Assembly: GCA_944358685.1 (NCBI GenBank)
Contig: CALVRQ010000084.1
Location: 1-10,081, forward strand
DNA: 10,081 nt
Source: an uncultured Bacilli bacterium
GTDB taxonomy: Bacteria; Bacillota_I; Bacilli_A; RF39; UBA660
Direction of reading: 5' to 3'
This document shows positions 1-6,498 of this stretch, in pieces (position 1 is the first letter of the stretch; every line of letters starts with the position of its first letter). A program made the position numbers and the translations under genes. The notes beneath the pieces are model-generated. The model saw only the letters and a list, made by a program, of their open reading frames with translations. It searched no databases and was not told the DNA's origin.

Positions 1-467
1 AAGTAGACTCAGGTAAAGTAATAAGTCAAAGCATTGCCTCAGGTACTCAAATATCTAAAGGCGATACAATTGTAATTACACTTGCCACTAGTAAAAAAAC
101 AACAAGTACATCTAACAAAACATCAAGTTCATCATCTAACTCATCTAGTACATCTAGACCGTCAAGTAGTGGTTCATCTAGTACCTCAAGACCTTCAGGA
201 GGAAGTTCAAGCAGTGGAACAAATACTCCATCCACTCCTACTTGTAATACTAAAACATTCTATATACAGCCAGACTATGTAGTTATTGGCAATCCATCTG
301 CTACGTGCGAAAATGTCAAAAAATCAAACCCAGGTTACAATTTCTACTGTGATTATGTAACAACCACAAGTGGTAAACAAGGACAAATTTTAAATGCCAA
401 CAGTTTAAAGGGTATAACTATTAATTCATGTAATACAGTAACAATTACAATAAGAGAAAATGCATAA
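1..467 (+). CDS. C-terminal part of a PASTA-repeat surface protein (5' end outside window)
   Basis: The open frame enters from the left edge in the frame beginning at base 3 and gives 154 residues before TAA at 465-467. Residues 4-28 (GKVISQSIASGT, then KGDTIVITLA) match the second half of a PASTA domain, the extracellular peptidoglycan- or muropeptide-sensing repeat of PrkC/Stk-type kinases and some class B penicillin-binding proteins. A Ser/Thr-rich linker follows (about residues 29-80, with a repeated SSSTSRPS block). The last ~70 residues look like a divergent PASTA repeat: its end, GQILNANSLKG followed by NTVTITI, mirrors the upstream repeat. It carries four cysteines at residues 81, 102, 116 and 143 of the visible part. 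The kinase or transpeptidase domain that would settle identity is not in the window, so kinase versus PBP versus a stand-alone PASTA protein is undecided. A terminator follows immediately, so this is the last gene of its unit. Confidence 0.8.
   Translation, partial: VDSGKVISQSIASGTQISKGDTIVITLATSKKTTSTSNKTSSSSSNSSSTSRPSSSGSSSTSRPSGGSSSSGTNTPSTPTCNTKTFYIQPDYVVIGNPSATCENVKKSNPGYNFYCDYVTTTSGKQGQILNANSLKGITINSCNTVTITIRENA
141..197 (+). repeat. Short coding repeat in Ser/Thr-rich linker
   Basis: A 24-base unit encoding SSSTSRPS occurs at 141-164 and again, with silent differences, at 174-197, a period of 33 bases (11 residues). It lies in the low-complexity linker between the two PASTA-like domains. 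Such Ser-rich spacers are common in cell-wall-spanning proteins and can vary in length by slippage or unequal exchange. That this one does is inference. Confidence 0.6.
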
Positions 468-527
468 AAATGTAGGTTAAATAATGTAATCAGCTAATAC
501 AGAAAACATTAAAAACCTACATTTTTT
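466..527 (+). terminator. Rho-independent terminator after the PASTA gene (works on both strands)
   Basis: A 13-bp perfect inverted repeat, AAAAATGTAGGTT (466-478) with AACCTACATTTTT (514-526), starts inside the TAA stop and ends in a run of six T. The 35-base loop is long for a terminator but AT-rich. Because the stem begins with a run of A, the reverse strand also ends in a T tract, so it could back up termination of the leftward autolysin transcript. Confidence 0.7.
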
Positions 528-560
528 ATAACATAATTACCAATACATACAATAAAAATA

Positions 561-664
561 TGATAAGATAAAAATGTACTTATTAGATTATAGTGTTTAT
601 TCACACACTCATTATACATCATTTAAGTACATAAAAACGACGGTTCAATTTACCGTCGTTTTTT
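561..664 (+). ncRNA. Possible small RNA between two terminators (tentative)
   Basis: TGATAAGAT at 561-569 resembles the extended -10 elements of other genes here, but I find no good -35. Just downstream, ATGTACTTA (574-582) pairs perfectly with TAAGTACAT (624-632), enclosing a second stem AGTGT (592-596) with ACACT (605-609). The strong GACGG terminator hairpin (633-664) abuts the outer stem directly. Promoter-like box, closed stem, inner stem and terminator together would give a transcript of roughly 90 nt with no open reading frame of note. It matches no RNA family that I recognise. The alternative is that this is merely spacer and the 3' UTR of a leaky PASTA transcript. Confidence 0.22.
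633..664. terminator. Bidirectional Rho-independent terminator between convergent genes
   Basis: AAAAACGACGGT (633-644) pairs with ACCGTCGTTTTT (652-663) around a 7-base loop. The GC-rich core is flanked by A on the left and T on the right, so both strands end in a T tract. It lies about 115 bases past the stop of the leftward autolysin gene and is the best terminator for it. On the + strand it stops read-through from the PASTA gene or ends the possible small RNA. Confidence 0.85.
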
Positions 665-778
665 GTTATTAGCTTCCCAATAGAACACGAAGTTTTTATT
701 TTTTACTCCCCACTAAAAATCGGAGAGCCAATAATCATTAGGAATTTTTATCTTTATAACAAACTATGAAATAATTAT

Positions 779-3700
779 TTATTTAATCTCAAGCTCAATT
801 CTATTGCGCAAATTTTCATTTAAATAAAATCTATAATCTTTATCATTAATCTTACCAGAAGCTTTACTTAAATCAGTAAATAGTACATCATTTAACTCAC
901 CATAATCTGAAATGTTTGACTTATTAATTATATATATAGCATACTTACCTTTTGGTAAATTAGAAATATCAAGATCTTTTTCATACCAAGCTAAATCTTT
1001 AGATTTTCCAAATTGATCAGCAGCAACTAAATTAATATCAAATGTTCCCTTTTCCAAATAACCTAAATCATAAGTATATCTATTAAAAGTATCAATATTC
1101 TCAAATACAATAGTTCTTTTTAAATTTGTACCCTTTCGCATATCAAGATTAACAGAATAAGAGGCTCCTTTTAAATGCAATTTATCATTATGTAACTCAA
1201 TTGTATCTACATAACTATATTGATTAGAATCAGTTGATGTTTCCTTTATACCAAGTTGTTCATCACGAACCACAAATATTACAGGAATATCATTTCGCAT
1301 ATAATCAGTCATAATTGTAACAAACTTCGATTGTGTATTAAACTGAGAAATCTGCTCACTAAGCAACATATTTTGAAGTAATGATTCAGAATAATAATCA
1401 GCAGATATAGATTTAATATATACAGTATAATCACCGGCAGGAATTGCATTTATATCAATTTGTCCTTTAAACCAAGAATATTCATAATCATAACCATCAT
1501 TTGATATTATAGGTAAAGTAATTTCATCTTTATTAGTAATTCTCTCTAGCTTTTGAATAAATTCTTTTCCTGTATTTTGATTTTCAAATATAATCTCATA
1601 ATCAATACTATTTTCCAAATTATTATTCATTCCTTGAATAGTATTATAACCTTTGATAATTAAATTGCCATTATCTTCTTTTAAATAATCTAAGTAAAAT
1701 TTACCATCTTTTTCTTCTAATACTTTCTCACTAACAGTAACAGTGATTGTTTTTGTAACTGTTTGTCCATAAGAATCAGTAACTGAATATGTTACCTCGT
1801 ATTTACCTAAAGTATCAGTCTTAACGTCATTTTTATCAACATTTATTTTAGTAATTGGACCATCTTCTTTATCACTCGCTGTAACACCTTCTAGTGGATC
1901 AAAATTACTATTTAAATAAATTGTTTTATCATAAGCATTGATAACTGGAAGCTGATTTACTATAACCTTAACCGTAATAGTTTTAGTAGTTACTTGACCA
2001 TTTTTATCTTCAACCGTATAAGTTACAGGATAATCGCCAACTTGATCAGTTTTCACCTCTCCCTCATACTTAATATCCTTAATTGGTCCATCTTCCGCAT
2101 CACTCGCTGTTACACCATCTAAATAATCAAAATCACTATTTAAATAAATCTCTTTATCAGAAGCATTGATAACTGGTTTCTCATTAGGAATAACTGTAAT
2201 AGTAACCGTCTTACTAACTTCTTTACCTTTGCTATCTTTAACTTTATAAGTGACCTTATAAGTTCCAGCCTCAGAAGTATCAACAGTCTTATCATAAGTT
2301 ATATCCTTAGTTAAATCCGTACCATCATGCGCTTTCGCACTTACACCTTCCATATAATTAAACTCTTCAAACTGTTTAACGCTTCTATCACTTGCTGTGA
2401 TTTCTGGAAGCTCAGCAGAAATAACTTTAACATTTATAGTCTTACTAGCATGAAAATTACTATTATCAGAAACTGTATAAGTTACTTGATAAGTACCTTC
2501 TTTAGAAGTATTCACATTATTCTCAGTAACTGTAATTTTATTAGTTAAATTACCATTTTCTACATCTGTCGCACTAACGCCTTCAAGTGGATTAAAAATA
2601 CTACCTTCAGTAATAGTCTTATCAGAAGCATTAATTACTGGTTGATTATTACTTACATAAAGTTCTTCAGTAGGAATATATCCAAATAATACTCCACCAC
2701 TAGTAGGCAAATCAGCATATATCTTATAAAAAACAACACCATTTAATCCAACAACTTTATCAACAACATTAACAGCTAAATCATTTACCACATCATTACT
2801 ATTTGGATTTTTTAAAGTATAGATATGAGCTTCATTTGTCCTCTCAGGTTTATCAAATATCCATGGACTAGCTATATTTTTCTTTACAACACCAATCGTA
2901 TTCGAATTAAAATCCTTACCGCCAAAATTTTGATCATTAGTAAACGAATTGCTAGCTTGTTTCTCACCCCAATATGGATCAGTCGCATATTTCACATTTC
3001 GGCCGCTCGCTTTATTACCATAATGTGCGCCATAATAATATTTACCCGTAGCCATCGAATAACTAGTACCAGTCTTTGCCGCATAATCCATAATAGAATC
3101 ACGTGGGCTATTATAAGAATAAGCACTATTATATGGATCACTATCAGCGGCTCCATATCCAAATAAATTATTCTTATCCATCGCTATTCTACTTGTTCCC
3201 CAAGCACTTTCATTTATCGCTGTACCAAACATCATTAAAGCATTTTGACCATAAGTAGCCTCGGCCTCTTTAAAATAATCTCCAGTCCCATATAGTTTAG
3301 AATTAGAAGCCGTATAACCTTTCTTAGCCACTGCATTATTCAAATCTCCACCTGTATACGCCGTTTCTGAATGACTAGTTAAATATAAATAATAAGCATA
3401 ATGTGGACTATTCGCATTCACACTACTTGTATATTTTCCTGTCCTATAATCATCAAGCATAGTAGTCAAACTAGAATAAAAATAATTACCATCAAAACTG
3501 TAATATCTCACGCCTGGTGTTAAATAAGTAGGTGCTGTACCTAAATTAGTATAAGAATCGCCATACCCACTTCCATTATAATAAGCAAAATGATGAATTA
3601 AATTATTACTACTAGTATTTCTTTCATAATAAGTACCAAGACCATTCATTCCCGTTAAAACCGTTGAACTATCAGTCTTCGCTATCCAAGCATCACTACC

Positions 3701-4318
3701 ATTATAGCTAATCTTATACCAAGTATATCCATCAGCTACCCTAGTTTCTGTATAATTAAAATTAGTCGTCGTTTTAACTTCAGCAATAACCGAACCAGAA
3801 AGAGATGGAGACTTTCTAATCCTAATTCCTTTGCCTCCAGGTACATTAATCACATTTCCGTTCACACCAAGTAAAGAAATTGGCGTAACCACTCCGTTAT
3901 TAATATTTGTCCATCCGACAAAACCGCTAATCATAATCTTAACTCGGCCGTTATCACTATATCCAAGTACTGCCGCATCTGTACCATGAGAACCACTAAC
4001 AGATGTATACGCTGAATTCGTCGTACTAGAAGTATATAAACTGTAAGTTGAACCAGGTTTAAATTTAAAAATCGCATATTTACTATCGACAGGCACCCCA
4101 TCACGGTAAATAGTCGCCACACTACTTGCTGTTGAATTTTGACTGTTCATCGCATTTAAAGCCGCACTATAACTGCTATAACTGCCAATAACCTTATTGC
4201 CAGTCTGATTAGCCACCATTTCTACCGTATAAGTAGAAGCTGCCTCTACCCTATAAAAAGGCATAAAATTAAACATTAAAAATAAAATAATAACCAATAA
4301 TTTAAAGCATTTCTTCAT
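779..4318 (-). CDS. Secreted multidomain endo-beta-N-acetylglucosaminidase (autolysin)
   Basis: This is a 1,179-residue exported peptidoglycan hydrolase, expected to cleave GlcNAc-MurNAc bonds. Residues 1-27 form a Sec signal peptide (MKK, hydrophobic core, VEAA) with no lipobox. Residues ~28-145 form a domain I do not recognise. Residues ~157-215 are a bacterial SH3 domain (GIRIRKSPSLSG), a likely wall-binding module. Residues ~305-460 are the glucosaminidase domain (PF01832 type), with probable catalytic Glu370 in INESAWGTS followed by KNNLFGY. Residues ~497-555 form a second SH3-like domain. Four Ig-like DUF5011-type repeats begin at Pro560, Pro638, Pro715 and Pro791 (motifs GVTASD.EDG and VTYxVxD). 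Two copies of an unassigned module fill ~874-1020 and ~1034-1179. There is no LPXTG motif. AGGAGG lies 9 bases before the ATG. It is monocistronic. The enzyme class is secure; its physiological role (cell separation, turnover) is inferred. Confidence 0.93.
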   Translation of the reverse strand: MKKCFKLLVIILFLMFNFMPFYRVEAASTYTVEMVANQTGNKVIGSYSSYSAALNAMNSQNSTASSVATIYRDGVPVDSKYAIFKFKPGSTYSLYTSSTTNSAYTSVSGSHGTDAAVLGYSDNGRVKIMISGFVGWTNINNGVVTPISLLGVNGNVINVPGGKGIRIRKSPSLSGSVIAEVKTTTNFNYTETRVADGYTWYKISYNGSDAWIAKTDSSTVLTGMNGLGTYYERNTSSNNLIHHFAYYNGSGYGDSYTNLGTAPTYLTPGVRYYSFDGNYFYSSLTTMLDDYRTGKYTSSVNANSPHYAYYLYLTSHSETAYTGGDLNNAVAKKGYTASNSKLYGTGDYFKEAEATYGQNALMMFGTAINESAWGTSRIAMDKNNLFGYGAADSDPYNSAYSYNSPRDSIMDYAAKTGTSYSMATGKYYYGAHYGNKASGRNVKYATDPYWGEKQASNSFTNDQNFGGKDFNSNTIGVVKKNIASPWIFDKPERTNEAHIYTLKNPNSNDVVNDLAVNVVDKVVGLNGVVFYKIYADLPTSGGVLFGYIPTEELYVSNNQPVINASDKTITEGSIFNPLEGVSATDVENGNLTNKITVTENNVNTSKEGTYQVTYTVSDNSNFHASKTINVKVISAELPEITASDRSVKQFEEFNYMEGVSAKAHDGTDLTKDITYDKTVDTSEAGTYKVTYKVKDSKGKEVSKTVTITVIPNEKPVINASDKEIYLNSDFDYLDGVTASDAEDGPIKDIKYEGEVKTDQVGDYPVTYTVEDKNGQVTTKTITVKVIVNQLPVINAYDKTIYLNSNFDPLEGVTASDKEDGPITKINVDKNDVKTDTLGKYEVTYSVTDSYGQTVTKTITVTVSEKVLEEKDGKFYLDYLKEDNGNLIIKGYNTIQGMNNNLENSIDYEIIFENQNTGKEFIQKLERITNKDEITLPIISNDGYDYEYSWFKGQIDINAIPAGDYTVYIKSISADYYSESLLQNMLLSEQISQFNTQSKFVTIMTDYMRNDIPVIFVVRDEQLGIKETSTDSNQYSYVDTIELHNDKLHLKGASYSVNLDMRKGTNLKRTIVFENIDTFNRYTYDLGYLEKGTFDINLVAADQFGKSKDLAWYEKDLDISNLPKGKYAIYIINKSNISDYGELNDVLFTDLSKASGKINDKDYRFYLNENLRNRIELEIK
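782..1699 (-). repeat. Tandem duplication of a ~146-residue C-terminal module in the autolysin
   Basis: Residues ~874-1020 and ~1034-1179 align along their length. Matching landmarks include EIIFENQNTG with TIVFENIDTF, YSWFKGQIDINAIPAGDYTVYI with LAWYEKDLDISNLPKGKYAIYI, LLQNMLLSEQI with ELNDVLFTDLS, and YMRNDIPVIFV with NLRNRIELEI. Both look beta-rich, with a conserved Trp and a G-[DK]-Y strand pattern typical of beta-sandwich surface domains. Sequence identity is moderate, so the duplication is old. I cannot name the family. Confidence 0.75.
1733..2641 (-). repeat. Four tandem Ig-like (DUF5011-type) repeats within the autolysin
   Basis: The repeats start at Pro560, Pro638, Pro715 and Pro791, spaced 78, 77 and 76 residues apart. 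Each has the pattern P-x-I-x-A-x-D, GV[ST]A, G-x-Y-x-VTY and a closing V-x-V strand. The last two copies are still alike at the DNA level: bases 1861-1947 resemble 2089-2175 at an offset of exactly 228 bases, pointing to a recent duplication or gene conversion. Known members of this fold act as stalks or spacers on Gram-positive surface proteins. Confidence 0.85.
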
Positions 4319-4327
4319 ATTCTATGC

Positions 4328-4357
4328 CCTCCTAATTATTCTAATATAATTATATCA
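4328..4357 (-). promoter_or_regulatory. Autolysin promoter (extended -10) and ribosome binding site
   Basis: Read on the minus strand, TGATATAAT (4357-4349) is a perfect -10 hexamer with the TG extension. A weak -35, TGTACT (4377-4372), sits 17 bases upstream. AGGAGG at 4333-4328 lies 9 bases before the ATG. The leader would be about 20-25 bases, with no room for a riboswitch. Confidence 0.6.
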
Positions 4358-4422
4358 AATATTAATATCAAAGTACATGACTACCATCTCATTATTATAC
4401 AATATTTGACATAACTTACTAA

Positions 4423-4469
4423 TTTACTTATATCAAAAGTTGTGTTAAAATATATAGAACGTTGGAGGG
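4423..4469 (+). promoter_or_regulatory. Promoter and Shine-Dalgarno of the CDP-alcohol transferase gene; fixes the start at 4475
   Basis: TTTACT (4423-4428), a 17-base spacer and TGTTAAAAT (4443-4451, extended -10) form the closest promoter. A second candidate, TTGACA (4406-4411) with TATATC (4429-4434), lies just upstream. GGAGGG at 4464-4469 sits 5 bases before ATG 4475. The in-frame GTG at 4442 lies inside the -10 region and has no binding site of its own, so it cannot be the start if this promoter is used. Confidence 0.6.
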
Positions 4470-4474
4470 ATTTA

Positions 4475-5332
4475 ATGGACACAATAAAAAACACCATAAA
4501 AACATTTGCTAAAGGATTATTTAATCCTGATAATAAACTATCACTAATTCCAAATTGGCTTTCATTCTCAAGAGTAATTGGCGGAATAGCCATACCAGTT
4601 ATGGCATATACAGGCACTCCCCTACCACTATTATTTGGAAACATCACTTTTCTAGCACTATCTGATTTTCTAGACGGATTAACTGCTAGAGTAATAGCCA
4701 AAGAAGAAACTAAAGAAGGAGCAATGTTAGACGCCGTTTCTGATAAAATATTTTCAATAGTTTTAATAATCGGCATCTTACCAATCCTGCCAATATTCGC
4801 AGCTAACGGTGCATTAGAAGGTGTAATTGCCTTCATCAACGGTAAATTATTAGCCACCGGCGGACAGCCTAAAAGTAACTTTCTAGGGAAAGTTAAAATA
4901 TGGCCACTATCCATCGCTTTAATATTAGGCTATCTAGCCCTAGCCATTCAAAACTTAAATATTGCTGGTATTACAAATGAAACATTACTTGCCATAAGTA
5001 CCGCCCTAAGTCTTGGAACTATCCCCTTGCAAGCCATAAATATCAAAGAATATGCTGATAAATATAAAAAGCAAGTAGAATTAAATGAAACTAATACTGC
5101 AAATCAAAATACTCACCAAATAGAAAAAGAAAATAAAATCACTAATAAAAAAAATAATGAATTTACTAACAATCAATCAGAAATAATGCAAGAAGAAAAA
5201 ACAGCAAGCCCACATTTAACCCTAACCAAAAATCAACATCAAGCCATCATCTATGAAATTAAAAAACCATTTGAAAAAGCAGAACAAGAATGCAAAATAT
5301 TTACAAAAAAAATAAAATCTAATGAAAATTAA
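4475..5332 (+). CDS. CDP-alcohol phosphatidyltransferase with long hydrophilic C-terminal tail
   Basis: This 285-residue integral membrane enzyme transfers a phosphatidyl group from CDP-diacylglycerol to an alcohol acceptor, with CMP leaving. The full family signature D-x2-DG-x2-AR-x9-G-x3-D-x3-D is present: Asp64, Asp67, Gly68, Ala71, Arg72, Gly82, Asp86 and Asp90. The N-terminus (IPNWLSFSRVIGG, residues 25-37) and the GKVK motif (138-141) resemble PgsA, so phosphatidylglycerophosphate synthase is the likeliest activity. The acceptor cannot be read from sequence, and cardiolipin synthase-type or other headgroups remain possible. Five or six hydrophobic segments lie within residues ~24-188. 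Residues ~191-285 are an unusual charged, Asn/Lys/Gln-rich tail that PgsA (usually near 190 residues) lacks. ATG 4475 is chosen because GGAGGG precedes it at normal spacing. It is monocistronic, divergent from the autolysin and convergent with the rhomboid gene. Confidence 0.88.
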   Translation: MDTIKNTIKTFAKGLFNPDNKLSLIPNWLSFSRVIGGIAIPVMAYTGTPLPLLFGNITFLALSDFLDGLTARVIAKEETKEGAMLDAVSDKIFSIVLIIGILPILPIFAANGALEGVIAFINGKLLATGGQPKSNFLGKVKIWPLSIALILGYLALAIQNLNIAGITNETLLAISTALSLGTIPLQAINIKEYADKYKKQVELNETNTANQNTHQIEKENKITNKKNNEFTNNQSEIMQEEKTASPHLTLTKNQHQAIIYEIKKPFEKAEQECKIFTKKIKSNEN

Positions 5333-5349
5333 ATTCATTAGATTTTTTT
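5314..5349. terminator. Bidirectional terminator overlapping two convergent gene ends
   Basis: AAATCTAATGAA (5315-5326) pairs with TTCATTAGATTT (5334-5345), extended by A5314-T5346, around a 7-base loop and followed by T to 5349. The stop of the rightward transferase gene (5330-5332) lies in the loop and upper stem. The stop of the leftward rhomboid gene is at 5348-5350. On the reverse strand the hairpin is followed by TTTTATTTTTTTT, so it serves both genes. Confidence 0.8.
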
Positions 5350-6490
5350 AAACACCACGTACAAAAACCATATATCCAATAAATACAATATATATCAAGT
5401 ACAAAATAATTCCATTAATCATTTCAAACTTCGTTGATTTATATTTAACACCAACCGCCATAGTTGCTAAAATTCCACTAACTAAACCTCCAATATGTGC
5501 CCAGTTATCAATACCAGATAAAGTAAAACCTAAAATCAAATTAAGCACAATCAAAGGAATAATCTGCGACTTAACCACACTATCCAAATAAACACGATAA
5601 TGATATCCAAAATAAAGCAAAGCTCCCATCAGACCAAATATTGCACCTGAAGCTCCAACACTAAAACTATTACTAAAGAAAATTGATAACATTGAAGCCC
5701 CTATTCCAGAAAGTAAATAAACAATTAAATATTTAGCCTTACCAAGAAAACTCTCGAGTTGCATTCCAATTATATATAATGCGTACATATTAAAAAGCAA
5801 ATGCAAAATACTACCATGTAAAAACATACCAGTAATTAATCTATAATATTGTCCAAAATTAACAATAAGTTCCCTATTAACTGCAAACATCGGTAAAATA
5901 CTATCATTAAATACCGATAATATAAATACCAACACATTAATAATAATCAAAGCATAAGTAATAACCGGTTTCTTAGGTCTAAACACATCCTCGTTCATCT
6001 TCGCATCACCCTCATTTTTCTTATTGATATCACTAGTAATCTTCATAAATAATTCCAAACCCTTTTCCTTAAAATTCATATCCTTAGTAATATCAGGAAA
6101 AGCGGAGGTAACAAAACGATACTTATCCAAATCAGATGCCTCATGAATATTTGCAAACTTGATATTTGGTGTATTATCAAACTCTGATATATCTACATTA
6201 TCTCCTAAATTAACAAAAATACTTAAAGCATTAATTTTAAATGATAATGTTTTCTTTTTTATTGTCTTAAGCAGACTCTTAGTTTTAAAAATATCAAACT
6301 TAAACTGCTCATTATTATGAATATAACCAGAAACTATCCTGACAATTTTATAATCATCTTCTAAATTCTCAAGCCATATTTCATCCTTGACCCCTCTAAT
6401 TATTACCGGATTATATCCTCTTTCAGTAATAAAATAATGTAATAATTTCATAACAAGTTCTTCTTTTTTATCAATTACTATCTCGTTCAT
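5348..6490 (-). CDS. Rhomboid intramembrane serine protease with N-terminal soluble domain
   Basis: This 380-residue membrane protease is predicted to cleave transmembrane substrates within the bilayer. The Ser-His dyad is Ser281 in GASGAIFG and His332 in AHIGG. The preceding helix has the usual HGSILHLLFN pattern (His225, His230, Asn234). About seven hydrophobic segments span residues 175-377 (six plus one). Residues 1-170 are a soluble, cytoplasm-facing domain with a DEIWLE motif (36-41). That architecture and motif recall Bacillus YqgP/GluP from memory, but the C-terminal TPR region of that protein is absent. YqgP is known to act with FtsH in membrane-protein quality control, including the MgtE magnesium transporter; the same role here is inference. 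It is the third gene of the lspA operon, 8 bases after rluD. AGGGGATGAT precedes the ATG and overlaps the rluD stop. Confidence 0.9.
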   Translation of the reverse strand: MNEIVIDKKEELVMKLLHYFITERGYNPVIIRGVKDEIWLENLEDDYKIVRIVSGYIHNNEQFKFDIFKTKSLLKTIKKKTLSFKINALSIFVNLGDNVDISEFDNTPNIKFANIHEASDLDKYRFVTSAFPDITKDMNFKEKGLELFMKITSDINKKNEGDAKMNEDVFRPKKPVITYALIIINVLVFILSVFNDSILPMFAVNRELIVNFGQYYRLITGMFLHGSILHLLFNMYALYIIGMQLESFLGKAKYLIVYLLSGIGASMLSIFFSNSFSVGASGAIFGLMGALLYFGYHYRVYLDSVVKSQIIPLIVLNLILGFTLSGIDNWAHIGGLVSGILATMAVGVKYKSTKFEMINGIILYLIYIVFIGYMVFVRGV

Positions 6491-6498
6491 ATCATCCC

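Noticed and set aside
47..235. Leftward 62-codon and rightward 66-codon (82-282) open frames at the left end
   Set aside because: Both are alternative frames of the Ser/Thr-rich linker of the PASTA protein. They have low-complexity composition and no ribosome binding site.
665..778. Imperfect hairpin CTCTCC/GGGGAG (minus strand, about 703-726) after the autolysin stop
   Set aside because: The stem is only 6 bp with one G-U pair and is not followed by a T run. Nothing else was seen in this 114-base spacer.
2327..3166. Rightward frames inside the autolysin gene (2327-2548, 2825-3166)
   Set aside because: They are antisense shadows of the clearly coding leftward autolysin frame, with no start signals.
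4442..4474. Upstream GTG start for the CDP-alcohol transferase
   Set aside because: It lies in the predicted -10 region and lacks a binding site. ATG 4475 has GGAGGG at good spacing.
4381..4914. Leftward 177-codon frame opposite the CDP-alcohol transferase
   Set aside because: It is antisense to a gene with a complete catalytic signature, has no binding site, and would run through the promoters of both divergent genes.
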